A stretch of 11,743 nucleotides of DNA from Candidatus Pacearchaeota archaeon (GCA_023511755.1 JAIMAW010000009.1:1-11743), one strand, 5' to 3'; positions 1 to 7,060 are shown, numbered from the stretch's first letter. Numbers and translations are program-made. The notes: generated by a model from the letters alone, not told the origin.

Positions 1-60
1 ATAAAAAAAAGAGAAAAAGATAAAATTAAAAAATTAAACCTTGAGTTCCCGGCTTTCTTT
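1..60 (-). terminator. T-rich terminator after the surface protein gene
   Basis: Read on the minus strand, the 3' flank of the surface protein gene passes into repeated T-runs (plus-strand A-runs at about 3-45). Archaeal transcription typically stops at such U-tracts without needing a hairpin. The window ends within this region. Confidence 0.5.
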
Positions 61-83
61 TGGCCTTGGTAAGCCTCAGCAAT

Positions 84-1490
84 TTAGTAATAACTCTCTT
101 CAACTTCTGTCTTCTCTGCTGATTTCTTGCTCGTCAACAAAATTACCAACAAGACGATAACTGCCACTGCAAGCACGATGCCTACAATCATTAAGATTGT
201 TTTTAAGTCAGGGGCTAACCGGCCCTTTGGTTTTGTTACGTTGGCAACAAAACTGAACTGTTTGGCCTCTTCGCCATTCTCGATACGGGCACTGAAGGTG
301 TGTTCGCCCACTATAGCATTCTCGGCTACAGCCAAATACACATTTACTATCCTACTCTCGCCGGGGTTAAGGCTGAAAGACTGGGGATTAATAATTGTCT
401 CTCCCCATCCTGTACAAGCCCCTTCGCAACCCCCTTGAGTTCCTACTGTGCTGACAACAAAATCCTCCCTGCTATTGCCAAAATTTGTTACTCTGATCGT
501 GTAAACTGCGCCTTTTCCCACCTCTATCTCATTTGTTGTTATCAGTGGGGTCATCTCAACTCTGCCTTCTCTAGGTTCTTCCTTCTCTTCCTCGCCCAAT
601 CTTTCTATGATAAGATCTCTGAATTCAGTGTCAGAGACTTCATCATTGTAGGCCCTGACTTGAAGGGTATAAACCCCTCTTGCATTCTTGGGGATTTGGA
701 GAGCCACTGTAATTGATTTTGCGTCTTCATCGTCATCTTCATCGCTCGCTTCAAGGTCGCCAAGGTAAACTGTTCTTTCAATATAAAGCTCATTAATTGT
801 AACCCTCACATAAACATCCTCTGCTTCGTAGTTGCCCCTGTTCTTTACTGCGACGTCTACATAAAGAGTTGTCCCGGCATCGAAAGTCTTCGCGCATCCT
901 GTGCATGTACCATAGTAATGCGCAGAATCATAGAGCTCGACGCCCAAAATATCGATAACGTTAGCTATTTTCTGCACAGTAGTGTCGATGTCCGCCTCGT
1001 CAATACCGCTCAGATCGTGTTTCTGTTGGATGTCTACGTGTAATGTGTAAGTGTCTTTTGCATCGATGTCTTTGGGTATCTCAAGATTTAAAGTTCTTGT
1101 ATAGGTGTTGTTCGCGAAAACATCGAACAAAGATGTTTCTGCCTCGATATCATCGTGGTAGCCACCTATCCATGCCTTAACCTTGGATTCCTCCAGGTTT
1201 GTGTTGGCCATGAATGTCACTTTAACTTCAGTTGTGCCCCCTCTTTCCAGACCCGGAGTCGCTATCTGGGTAGTAATACATCGCCATCTGTCATCAATAG
1301 GAGTAGGATCGTAGTAACAGTAACCATACCACACGATCTCGCCATCCACATAAACAGTCATCGTGTTTATGTCCGGCAAACTGTACTCATACCACTCGTT
1401 TGCACTCGCATGACTTGTCAAGAAGATTGAGAAAACTGTAGCTACTGCAACAAACACCAAAATAAAAGCCAAAGCAAATTTGTTTTTCAT
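84..1490 (-). CDS. Putative S-layer / surface-anchored beta-sandwich protein
   Basis: The 468-residue product has a secretory architecture. Residues 1-30 form a signal peptide (Lys near the N terminus, hydrophobic core, ASA before Asn31). Residues about 430-453 are a single membrane helix followed by a short tail (TSKKSAEKTEVEESYY). The ectodomain has two related beta-rich units, about 85-160 and 205-300. Both contain an 'IPKxxxxxYTL' stretch, as in CARDB-like adhesion modules. A third unit, about 313-418, resembles NEW3-type domains ('NxGNSREDF', 'LNPGESRIV'). Cysteines occur in three pairs (C58/C71, C196/C199, C355/C359), which suggests disulfides. An acidic run at 247-256 could bind cations. 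The architecture resembles proteins annotated as putative S-layer proteins in DPANN archaea. It probably sits in the membrane facing outward and forms or anchors the envelope layer. The domain assignment is by eye; a surface adhesin is an alternative. Confidence 0.75.
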   Translation of the reverse strand: MKNKFALAFILVFVAVATVFSIFLTSHASANEWYEYSLPDINTMTVYVDGEIVWYGYCYYDPTPIDDRWRCITTQIATPGLERGGTTEVKVTFMANTNLEESKVKAWIGGYHDDIEAETSLFDVFANNTYTRTLNLEIPKDIDAKDTYTLHVDIQQKHDLSGIDEADIDTTVQKIANVIDILGVELYDSAHYYGTCTGCAKTFDAGTTLYVDVAVKNRGNYEAEDVYVRVTINELYIERTVYLGDLEASDEDDDEDAKSITVALQIPKNARGVYTLQVRAYNDEVSDTEFRDLIIERLGEEEKEEPREGRVEMTPLITTNEIEVGKGAVYTIRVTNFGNSREDFVVSTVGTQGGCEGACTGWGETIINPQSFSLNPGESRIVNVYLAVAENAIVGEHTFSARIENGEEAKQFSFVANVTKPKGRLAPDLKTILMIVGIVLAVAVIVLLVILLTSKKSAEKTEVEESYY

Positions 1491-1505
1491 TTTTATTTTT
1501 AATTT

Positions 1506-1529
1506 ATTTTTAAAAATATTTTTAAAAAT
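1506..1529 (-). promoter_or_regulatory. Promoter region of the surface protein gene; perfect A/T palindrome
   Basis: Positions 1506-1529 form a perfect 24-bp palindrome made only of A and T, built from alternating runs of five A and five T. It lies 16-39 bp upstream of the surface protein start. It includes TATA-like sequence at the right distance for a leaderless or very short-leader mRNA, and no Shine-Dalgarno sequence is visible before the ATG. The palindrome may simply reflect base composition, but it could also be a bent or opening-prone promoter or a dimer-binding site. Confidence 0.45.
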
Positions 1530-1617
1530 TGTTATTCTTTTTGAGTTAAATTGCTTTAAAAATCTTTGCCTCTTATCGACGGTGTTGTTACTAATTGTTG
1601 GTAATTTGAGATTTCAC

Positions 1618-1643
1618 TGAAAAAAGTTTTTCCGAGAAAAAAT
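1618..1643 (-). terminator. T-run terminator after the ligase-AP endonuclease unit
   Basis: Immediately after the AP endonuclease stop the minus strand reads two T6 tracts separated by CTCGGAAAAAC. This is a typical archaeal U-rich termination zone. It would insulate the repair unit from the surface protein promoter further downstream. Confidence 0.5.
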
Positions 1644-2453
1644 CTAGGCTCTTTGCTCCAGGGACTTCCAAATCTTCAATCCCTTTAGCGAGTCCGTGTA
1701 GGGCGCGGGGCTTTCGTTGATGATTGTTATTGATAAATTGTACTTTTTTATCCAGCGTAAAAGCTCCTTGAGTTTTGATTCTGTCGTGACTTTATGTCTT
1801 CTCTCTCCTTTGCTCGTGTACTCGATGCCAGAAAAATGCGCTTGTACATGTTTTAACTTCTTGAGTTTATCAAAAATCTCTTTGTAATCTATTTTTTGCT
1901 CTCTTGCTTCGAGATGCGCGAAATCAACACAAAAACTGCAACCAGTTTCTTTTGCAAGTTTCAATAATTCGTCTAGCGAACCAAATTGTGATGCTTTGCC
2001 TGTTGTTTCTGGCGCAAGAAAAACTTGCCATTTTTTCTTTTTGATAATTTGTTGCATTTCAAGAATGGATTGCTTCACTATTTCGTAACATTCTTCTCTG
2101 GTGTACTTGCCATAATATGCGGCGTGAAACACTATAGGGGTTGGTCTTTCCTTTGTTCCAAAATAGTGGCCACGCTCGCAGCATTCGAGAATTCTGTTTT
2201 TGCTCGATTCTCTTATTTTTTTATCTTCTGAGGCAAGATTAATGTAATAAGGGGCATGAATGCTCAAAGCAATATCAAGTTTCTTGGCTTCTTTTCCTAT
2301 AAGCTCGGCATCGCTATTATTTTTAATATAAACTCCGTAGGTAAACTCAACTTCTGCAGCACTTATGCCTTGTTTTTTATAAAACTGCAAATTGTTCAGA
2401 GCTTCTTTGACACTACCAATACCGCTCGGGCCGAATCTTACTTGTTGTTTCAT
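1644..2453 (-). CDS. nfo: Endonuclease IV-like AP endonuclease (TIM barrel)
   Basis: The 269-residue protein fits the endonuclease IV / xylose-isomerase-like TIM-barrel family. This enzyme cuts the DNA backbone 5' to abasic sites in base excision repair, using a cluster of metal ions. Expected metal ligands are recognisable in order: H66 (SIHAPYY), H110 (VFHAAYYG), E149 (APETTG), D177 and H180 (CVDFAH), H206 (AHFSG), H220 (ERRH) and E247 (INESP). The Asp that normally sits two residues before the H220-equivalent (D-x-H) is Arg218 here. The length is close to archaeal members. The start lies 3 nt after the ligase stop, so the two genes are almost certainly cotranscribed. A partial GGTGG in the end of the ligase gene could act as ribosome binding site. 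A sugar isomerase or epimerase of the same fold is the alternative, less likely given the ligand set and the ligase neighbour. Confidence 0.82.
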   Translation of the reverse strand: MKQQVRFGPSGIGSVKEALNNLQFYKKQGISAAEVEFTYGVYIKNNSDAELIGKEAKKLDIALSIHAPYYINLASEDKKIRESSKNRILECCERGHYFGTKERPTPIVFHAAYYGKYTREECYEIVKQSILEMQQIIKKKKWQVFLAPETTGKASQFGSLDELLKLAKETGCSFCVDFAHLEAREQKIDYKEIFDKLKKLKHVQAHFSGIEYTSKGERRHKVTTESKLKELLRWIKKYNLSITIINESPAPYTDSLKGLKIWKSLEQRA

Positions 2454-2456
2454 TTT

Positions 2457-4217
2457 TTAGCCACCAAGAGTCTTTGCCTCGACTCTTTTTTGCATTTTGA
2501 AAAGTTTTTCTATTTCCTTGACAGTTGTAGCATCTTCTGGTTTCTTGTCGCGGATCCATCCTTGGATGCGGGGGAACCTCAAGGCAAAACCTGCTTTTTC
2601 TTTGGACTTGCCTGCTGTATGTAAAGGGCTCAAGGTTATTTCATCAGCCATAACAGTAAAAACATAACGAGGCTGACACCAAACATCTGCCTTTATTTCT
2701 GAATCAACTCGAGCTGGTTTATGCCCAACTTTAAGTTTATCAAGAAGTTTCCTAATTTCAACCCATTTTTCCTCGCTCAAGCCAGAACCTATCTTGCATA
2801 TGGTTTTGAATGAATCGGTTTTTTCGTCATAAACTGCCCCAAGTAATGCACCTATACCAAACCGTGCCCGAAGACCACGACCTTTGAAATAACCAACGAT
2901 AACAACATCAATCGTATCTTGCAGTTCGCCCCTGTATGAGCGCTTTAGTTTAATCCAGTTGAAGTTTCTCGCGCCTGCTTGATAAGGCGAGTCAAGCCTC
3001 TTCGCTATAATTCCTTCAGTCCCCCTCTCAATGTTTTCTTCGAAAAACTGCTCTAGCTCTTTTGGATTCTCTGTAATAATTTTTTCTGCAGTTCTTATAG
3101 TGAAGCCCTTACCTATTATTTTTGCAAGCATTTTTGTTCTTTCTTCGTAGGGTTTTTGGGTTAGGTCCTTGCCATTCACATAAAGTAAGTCAAAAGTAAA
3201 TAAAACCAGCGGGGCCTCTTTAGCTCGTTCTTCTATTTCATACTTTCTTTTGCGAGTTATAGTAACTTGAAACGGGAAAAACTCACCGGTTTCTTCGTTG
3301 AATGCTACTGCCTCTCCTTCGAGTATTGCGCTCTTGGCCTTTACTTGTTTCTTAATCCCTTGGATTATATCAGGAAACATATGAGTCATACGTTCCTGGT
3401 TTCTTGAAAAGATTTCGATTTTATCCCCTTGTTTGTGAACTTGTAGCCTTAAACCATCGTATTTCGTTTCTACAGCGCATTTGCCAATTTTTTTGATAAT
3501 CTCCTGGGCGCTTGGCAATCTTTCAGCAAGAGCCATCCTGATAGGGGAGCCAACTTGTACTTTAAATTGCTTAAGACCCCTTTCGCCTTTTTCAAGAAGA
3601 ACCCTTGCCACGAGGCCTAAATCTGAGCATAAGTTATAAGCCCTTTCTATATCTGTGCGTAATTTCATTCTGTCGCCCGTTATAGCTTTGCTCAGCGAGT
3701 CCATTATTGTAGGGTCTCCGATGCCTAGGCGCAAACTTCCGAGAACAAAGCGCACAATGAACTTGGCTTCCCCGGCCGAAACTCTAGTTAGCAATCCCGT
3801 AAGTTCAATGATCTTTCTTTCAATGCTCCCTTCGCCTGTTGTTTGAGCTATTTTCATTAGAGTATTATAAACTTCCGATATGGTCGGGGCCTTGCTTTGG
3901 AATAATGTTGGGCGTTTTTTAGCCAAAACTTCTTTGGCAACAAGGCCCAAATCCCCTAGTTTTTTGTATAGCCTTGTAATATCCTCTGGAGATTTATTAG
4001 AAACTTTTGCTATTGCTCTTTCAACCATCTTTTCTGCCATGCCTATCTCGAGGCCTTTGAAAGGCGGCAATAGTTGCTCTTCACAGAGATAGACAATTTT
4101 ATCTGCCTCTTCTTTGGAAACTTTTTTGAAAAACTCGCTCAAGATTTCAAACATCTCGAGCCTCTTGCTAGTTGCCTCGAGTCTTTCAAAGACCTCTGCA
4201 AGCTGGGAAAAGAGCAT
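2457..4217 (-). CDS. lig: ATP-dependent DNA ligase (archaeal type)
   Basis: The 586-residue protein seals nicks in duplex DNA, joining Okazaki fragments and completing repair, through a covalent lysine-AMP intermediate. Residues 1 to about 215 match the N-terminal DNA-binding domain of archaeal and eukaryotic replicative ligases (FVLGSLRLGIGD at 157-168). The adenylation domain carries motif I ETKYDGLRL with nucleophile K252, motif III LEGEAVAF (299-306), motif IIIa TFDLLYVNG (341-349), motif IV EGIIAKRLDSPY (401-412) and motif V WIKLKRSY (421-428). The C-terminal OB-fold ends with motif VI (ALRFPRI, 545-551) and the typical RDKKPEDATT. The length agrees with archaeal ligases of about 560-600 residues. 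It is the first gene of a unit with the AP endonuclease, so ligation and abasic-site repair are coupled by expression. It diverges from the nitroreductase gene across a 106-bp spacer. Confidence 0.96.
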   Translation of the reverse strand: MLFSQLAEVFERLEATSKRLEMFEILSEFFKKVSKEEADKIVYLCEEQLLPPFKGLEIGMAEKMVERAIAKVSNKSPEDITRLYKKLGDLGLVAKEVLAKKRPTLFQSKAPTISEVYNTLMKIAQTTGEGSIERKIIELTGLLTRVSAGEAKFIVRFVLGSLRLGIGDPTIMDSLSKAITGDRMKLRTDIERAYNLCSDLGLVARVLLEKGERGLKQFKVQVGSPIRMALAERLPSAQEIIKKIGKCAVETKYDGLRLQVHKQGDKIEIFSRNQERMTHMFPDIIQGIKKQVKAKSAILEGEAVAFNEETGEFFPFQVTITRKRKYEIEERAKEAPLVLFTFDLLYVNGKDLTQKPYEERTKMLAKIIGKGFTIRTAEKIITENPKELEQFFEENIERGTEGIIAKRLDSPYQAGARNFNWIKLKRSYRGELQDTIDVVIVGYFKGRGLRARFGIGALLGAVYDEKTDSFKTICKIGSGLSEEKWVEIRKLLDKLKVGHKPARVDSEIKADVWCQPRYVFTVMADEITLSPLHTAGKSKEKAGFALRFPRIQGWIRDKKPEDATTVKEIEKLFKMQKRVEAKTLGG

Positions 4218-4263
4218 AGAAATATTAAGAAAGAAGGTTTTTTAGAGTTTTCTTTTTCCTAAG

Positions 4264-4273
4264 ATTTATAAAA
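4264..4273 (-). promoter_or_regulatory. TATA box for the ligase-AP endonuclease unit
   Basis: On the minus strand this reads TTTTATAAAT, a good archaeal TATA box about 50 bp before the ligase ATG. It predicts a start site near 4242 and a leader of about 25 nt without a Shine-Dalgarno sequence. Almost the same sequence (AGATTTATAAA on the plus strand) precedes the EF-1 alpha gene at 11701, which supports it as a promoter element. Confidence 0.5.
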
Positions 4274-4294
4274 TTTAGTTTAAGAACAATAAAC

Positions 4295-4304
4295 TTTTTA
4301 TATT
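4295..4304 (+). promoter_or_regulatory. TATA box for the nitroreductase gene
   Basis: TTTTTATATT lies with its centre about 24 bp before the ATG at 4324. That spacing predicts transcription starting at or next to the start codon, i.e. a leaderless mRNA. No Shine-Dalgarno sequence is present, in agreement. It is only about 30 bp from the oppositely oriented ligase promoter. Confidence 0.5.
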
Positions 4305-4323
4305 CTTCATTACTAAAATTTCT

Positions 4324-4887
4324 ATGGAGTTTGATGATGTGTTGAAAAAAAGATGCAGTATAAGAAAATATTCTACAAAAAAAGTATCTTTTTCTGATAT
4401 TATTAAAGTATGTGAAGCTTCCCGCTACGCGCCAATGGCCGGCAATATTCATACCTTGGTACTTGTTATCGTAAGCGACAAAAAGAAGAAAATAGAACTG
4501 GGCGAGGCGGCTGTTGGCCAGAGCTTTATTGCTGATGCCCCCTATATTATAGTAGTTTGTTCTAACCTTGGCCTTGTGAAAAGGAGCTATGGTACCAGGG
4601 GCGAGATTTATGCTAGACAACAGGCAGGAGCAGCCATCGAGAATATGTTATTAAAGGTCATTGATTTAGGCCTTGCCTCTTGCTGGATAGGCGCCTTTGA
4701 TGAAAATCTTGTAAAAAGAATCTTAGGAATTCCCGACCATGACATACAAGTGGAGGCTTTATTGCCTATAGGAAACCCTACAGGAAAAAATGAACCTAGG
4801 AAGAAAATGGACTTGAAGCTGTTTACATACTATGAGAAATGGGGTCAGAGAACTGAAAAGCCAATCATAAAACCAGGCGCAGCTTAG
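4324..4887 (+). CDS. Nitroreductase-family FMN-dependent oxidoreductase
   Basis: The 187-residue protein has the nitroreductase fold signature. The N-terminal FMN phosphate-binding motif is RCSIRKY (R10, S12, R14). The APMAGN stretch (36-41) corresponds to the usual APSxxN flavin contact, with His43 in place of the usual Gln. The central helix (about 99-115) leads to GLASCWIGAF (116-125), and the LPIGNP loop is at 147-152. Family members use NAD(P)H and FMN to reduce nitro compounds, quinones, flavins or other electron acceptors. The natural substrate cannot be read from sequence. Length is usual for the short single-domain archaeal members, and it is likely a homodimer in the cytoplasm. It is followed at 78 nt by a TPR-like gene on the same strand, possibly cotranscribed. 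Confidence 0.88.
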   Translation: MEFDDVLKKRCSIRKYSTKKVSFSDIIKVCEASRYAPMAGNIHTLVLVIVSDKKKKIELGEAAVGQSFIADAPYIIVVCSNLGLVKRSYGTRGEIYARQQAGAAIENMLLKVIDLGLASCWIGAFDENLVKRILGIPDHDIQVEALLPIGNPTGKNEPRKKMDLKLFTYYEKWGQRTEKPIIKPGAA

Positions 4888-4965
4888 CAAGAATATTGTA
4901 AAGGGGAAGGGATTAATGAGAGGATGATGTAAATGCTTAGAAAAGACTAAGAAAAACCGACAAAA

Positions 4966-5559
4966 ATGGTACAAACAAAAGATGAACTTTTTCAGGGAAT
5001 ACGGCAATACAATACTGACGAAAGGAAACTAGAGTTTATCGAAAAGGCAATGAAGAAGGGAATGCCCACGGACGTTAAGATTGCAGCATTTGTCCTAAGA
5101 GCTGAAATACACAAGAACAAAAAGTGGTTTACTATTGCAGCCAGGGACTATTGTAGCGCGGCTGATCTTGCAGGCACTTTCCGCGAAAAGATGGATTTGT
5201 ATTTCAAGGCCGCCGTTTTATTCCTACACGCTGAGGATTACATTGCGGCGGAGGATAACTTCCGCAAGGTGCTTGTATTATCTAGCAAAGAACAGAGACC
5301 CGGTATACAAGAGAAGATCAATAATCTTTTTGTGCAGAAGGCTGAAGAGTACGAAAAAGCCAGGTTTTATACTAAGGCGATAAGGGCATACTCTAAAGCA
5401 TTGGCATTGAAACTGCCTACGGCTAAGAAGATGGAGCTTTACGACAAACTCGCGATGTTGTATGAGAAGATAGGCAAGCCCCGCGATGCAAATTTCATCA
5501 GACAACACAAACATTCGTTGGCTGAATCTGAAAAAGAAAGAAAAGAAGATTTATTTTGA
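4966..5559 (+). CDS. TPR-like helical repeat protein
   Basis: The 197-residue soluble protein has no signal peptide or membrane segment. It reads as consecutive amphipathic helix pairs with tetratricopeptide-like spacing: about 41-70, 76-106 (LYFKAAVLFLHAEDYIAAEDNFRK), 117-149 (KAEEYEKARFYTKAIRAYSKALAL, the clearest TPR) and 152-183 (ELYDKLAMLYEKIGKPRDA). The C terminus is highly charged (ESEKERKEDLF). Such repeats form a concave scaffold for binding partner proteins; no enzymatic motif is visible and no specific function is claimed. It follows the nitroreductase gene by 78 nt. The gap shows no convincing TATA box or Shine-Dalgarno sequence next to the ATG, so expression probably depends on the upstream promoter. 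The start is the first ATG that gives the full first helix. Confidence 0.75.
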   Translation: MVQTKDELFQGIRQYNTDERKLEFIEKAMKKGMPTDVKIAAFVLRAEIHKNKKWFTIAARDYCSAADLAGTFREKMDLYFKAAVLFLHAEDYIAAEDNFRKVLVLSSKEQRPGIQEKINNLFVQKAEEYEKARFYTKAIRAYSKALALKLPTAKKMELYDKLAMLYEKIGKPRDANFIRQHKHSLAESEKERKEDLF

Positions 5560-5590
5560 GTGTCTATTTCCTGAACAAGAAAGAGAGAAG

Positions 5591-5740
5591 GGATAACCTT
5601 GTTATTCCTATAGGCGCGAAATTATCATAGCAACCACAGATGCGCCAAAATATCGCGCCAGATTGAAACCGGAGACAGCGAGACAGATTTCTTGGCCATT
5701 TTACTTTTCCCCTATTTATTTTGCCCTTATTTTTTATAAC
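5591..5740 (-). other. Possible short minus-strand transcription unit (small RNA or 24-codon ORF)
   Basis: On the minus strand a TATA-like GTTATAAAAA (5731-5740) predicts a start near 5710. Next, at 5699-5625, comes a 24-codon ORF (MAKKSVSLSPVSIWRDILAH then LWLL) preceded by an AGGGG-containing segment. The ORF is followed by a hairpin with perfect 7-bp arms GGCGCGA / TCGCGCC (plus coordinates 5613-5619 and 5653-5659). After that comes a second small stem at 5591-5608 and a pyrimidine tract. The hairpin arms and the ORF overlap, so the segment may be a small RNA rather than a coding gene. No family is recognised. Confidence 0.25.
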
Positions 5741-5819
5741 CTACTTAGAAGGCTTGGGTTTAAACATCATTCTCTTGATGAACTAGAACAAATGATAAGA
5801 AATAAAGAGAGAAGATAAA

Positions 5820-5860
5820 AAAGAAAGAAAAAAAGGCCAGCTCTCGTGAGAGAGCTAGCC
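5820..5860 (-). terminator. Hairpin plus T-run terminator of ftsZ
   Basis: A stem AGCTCTC/GAGAGCT (5839-5845 with 5850-5856, loop GTGA) is extended across one mismatch by GGC/GCC. On the minus strand it is followed directly by TTTTTTTCTTTCTT. It begins about 45 nt after the ftsZ stop and looks like an intrinsic-style terminator. Confidence 0.65.
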
Positions 5861-5903
5861 GAGAACCCAAAAGGCTAAGGGGAACATGAATCGCTGTTCT
5901 TTT

Positions 5904-6983
5904 TTAGCTGTGGAAAAATTCCACGCCCAAGTCTGACATGACAGGCACTGGAGCTGATTCTGAAACTTTTGCTCGGCCCAAGACATACGGGCTCTTTACA
6001 CCCGTGACTATAGTAATAACTCGGACCCTTCCCTTAAAGTCGCGGTTGATACGCGCACCAAGGATGACCTGTGCATCAGGGCTTAGGTTTTCTACGACAA
6101 GTTCACCGATGTTGTTAAGTTCCTCAAGCTTTAAGTCATCACCGCAAATGACATGGATAAGTGCGCCTGTTGCGCCCTTGTAATCTATGTCAAGCAATGG
6201 ATGTGATAAAGCTTGTTTTACAGCTTCTTCGACTCTGTTCTGCGTGTCGCTCTCGCCTATTCCTATAACTGCAACATCACCATTCTTCATTATTGCGCTG
6301 ACATCTGCATAGTCCAGGTTGATCAAGCTCGGGATTGTGATAGTTTCGACAATACCCTTGATCATCGTACTAATCAACTCATTAGCTACTGCAAATGCCT
6401 GTTCGACCGGTAGGTTTCCAGCTATGTCCACTAATCTGTTGTTGTCTATTACTATAACCGTGTCTGTAGCGTCTCTTAACTGTTGCAATCCAAACTCTGC
6501 CTTGTCTATTCTTGCCCTTTCTGTCTCGAACGGCATCGTGACAACACCGATTGTTACTGCACCGACCTCTTTGGCGAGTTGCGCAACTATAGGCGCTGCA
6601 CCGGTTCCTGTGCCCCCACCCATACCAGCAACCACGAAGACCATATCTGCACCACTAATCGCTTTCTTTAGTTCTACTATCGCTTCTTTTGCTGCTTCCC
6701 GACCTTTTTCAGGGTATCCTCCACATCCAAGGCCACGAGTCAATTCTTTACCAATAAGAATTTTCTCATCGGCTTTACTAACGCTAAGATGTAAGGCGTC
6801 GGTATTGGCAGCATAGACTGTTGCCCCTTGTATTCCCTTGTTGAAGAGCCAGGTTATCGCATTGCACCCGGCACCGCCAACACCTATCACTTTAATCGTT
6901 GCTTTCCCTGCCTTAAGTTCGTCAAAGTTAATACCATATTTGCCTGCTCCTTCCACAGCCTCTTTTGCGAAATCTATAACCAT
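5904..6983 (-). CDS. ftsZ: Cell division GTPase FtsZ (archaeal FtsZ2 type)
   Basis: The 359-residue tubulin-like GTPase polymerises at midcell and organises the division ring. The nucleotide-binding loop is VGVGGAGCNA (33-42, approx.). The tubulin signature GGGTGTG is at 122-128. The T7 loop NLDYADV (222-228) supplies the Asp residues that complete GTP hydrolysis on the neighbouring subunit. LTRGLGCGGYPEKGR, the phrase FETERARI, TVIVIDNNRL and the C-terminal GVKSPYVLG match archaeal FtsZ2 rather than FtsZ1 as I recall those families. A linker rich in Ser/Pro/Val (340-350) leads to the short tail DLGVEFFHS, a likely partner-binding peptide. The start is fixed by a strong Shine-Dalgarno sequence (AAAGGAGGA), the only one of this quality in the window. 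It diverges from gatD and converges on the TPR gene. Confidence 0.96.
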   Translation of the reverse strand: MVIDFAKEAVEGAGKYGINFDELKAGKATIKVIGVGGAGCNAITWLFNKGIQGATVYAANTDALHLSVSKADEKILIGKELTRGLGCGGYPEKGREAAKEAIVELKKAISGADMVFVVAGMGGGTGTGAAPIVAQLAKEVGAVTIGVVTMPFETERARIDKAEFGLQQLRDATDTVIVIDNNRLVDIAGNLPVEQAFAVANELISTMIKGIVETITIPSLINLDYADVSAIMKNGDVAVIGIGESDTQNRVEEAVKQALSHPLLDIDYKGATGALIHVICGDDLKLEELNNIGELVVENLSPDAQVILGARINRDFKGRVRVITIVTGVKSPYVLGRAKVSESAPVPVMSDLGVEFFHS

Positions 6984-6986
6984 TTT

Positions 6987-6995
6987 TCCTCCTTT
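6987..6995 (-). promoter_or_regulatory. Strong Shine-Dalgarno site of ftsZ
   Basis: The minus strand reads AAAGGAGGA with the GGAGG core 4 nt before the ATG at 6983. Most other genes in this window lack any such site. It therefore fixes the ftsZ start and suggests that this mRNA is translated from a real leader. Confidence 0.8.
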
Positions 6996-7050
6996 GTGTT
7001 TGGTCTTTCATTTAATTCTTCGATTACAAGTTGTGCGGTGCTAACGAAAA

Positions 7051-7060
7051 GTTTATATAC
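7051..7060. promoter_or_regulatory. TATA box of ftsZ, readable on both strands
   Basis: On the minus strand this reads GTATATAAAC, predicting an ftsZ transcript start near 7029 and a leader of about 45 nt that carries the Shine-Dalgarno site. On the plus strand it reads GTTTATATAC, also an acceptable TATA box. A plus-strand start about 25 bp on, near 7081, would fall exactly at the 5' arm of the inverted repeat described at 7084-7164. Confidence 0.55.

Larger units (their letters stand above)
5560..5903. other. 344-nt intergenic region between TPR gene and ftsZ
   Basis: No protein gene of ordinary length is present. The region contains a G+C-rich hairpin pair around 5591-5659, a possible minus-strand TATA box at 5731-5740, a purine-rich low-complexity stretch at about 5785-5834, and the ftsZ terminator hairpin at 5835-5860. 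No tRNA-like cloverleaf or clear C/D-box pattern was found. Confidence 0.6.

Noticed and set aside
300..716. Long open frame on the plus strand opposite the surface protein gene
   Set aside because: It overlaps entirely with a well-supported gene on the other strand and shows no recognisable protein features.
4888..4965. GGATGATGT between the nitroreductase and TPR genes as a C box of a C/D guide RNA
   Set aside because: Only one approximate C box is present; no CTGA D box or second C/D pair lies at a proper distance.
5770..5800. TTGATGA and ATGATAA as C and C' boxes
   Set aside because: No D or D' CTGA boxes follow and the first base of the first box is wrong; the surrounding sequence is purine-rich low complexity.
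6319..6816. Open frame of about 165 codons opposite ftsZ
   Set aside because: Composition (Ser/Ala/Pro/Thr-rich) is what the antisense of a conserved Gly/Ala/Val-rich gene gives; no promoter or family resemblance.
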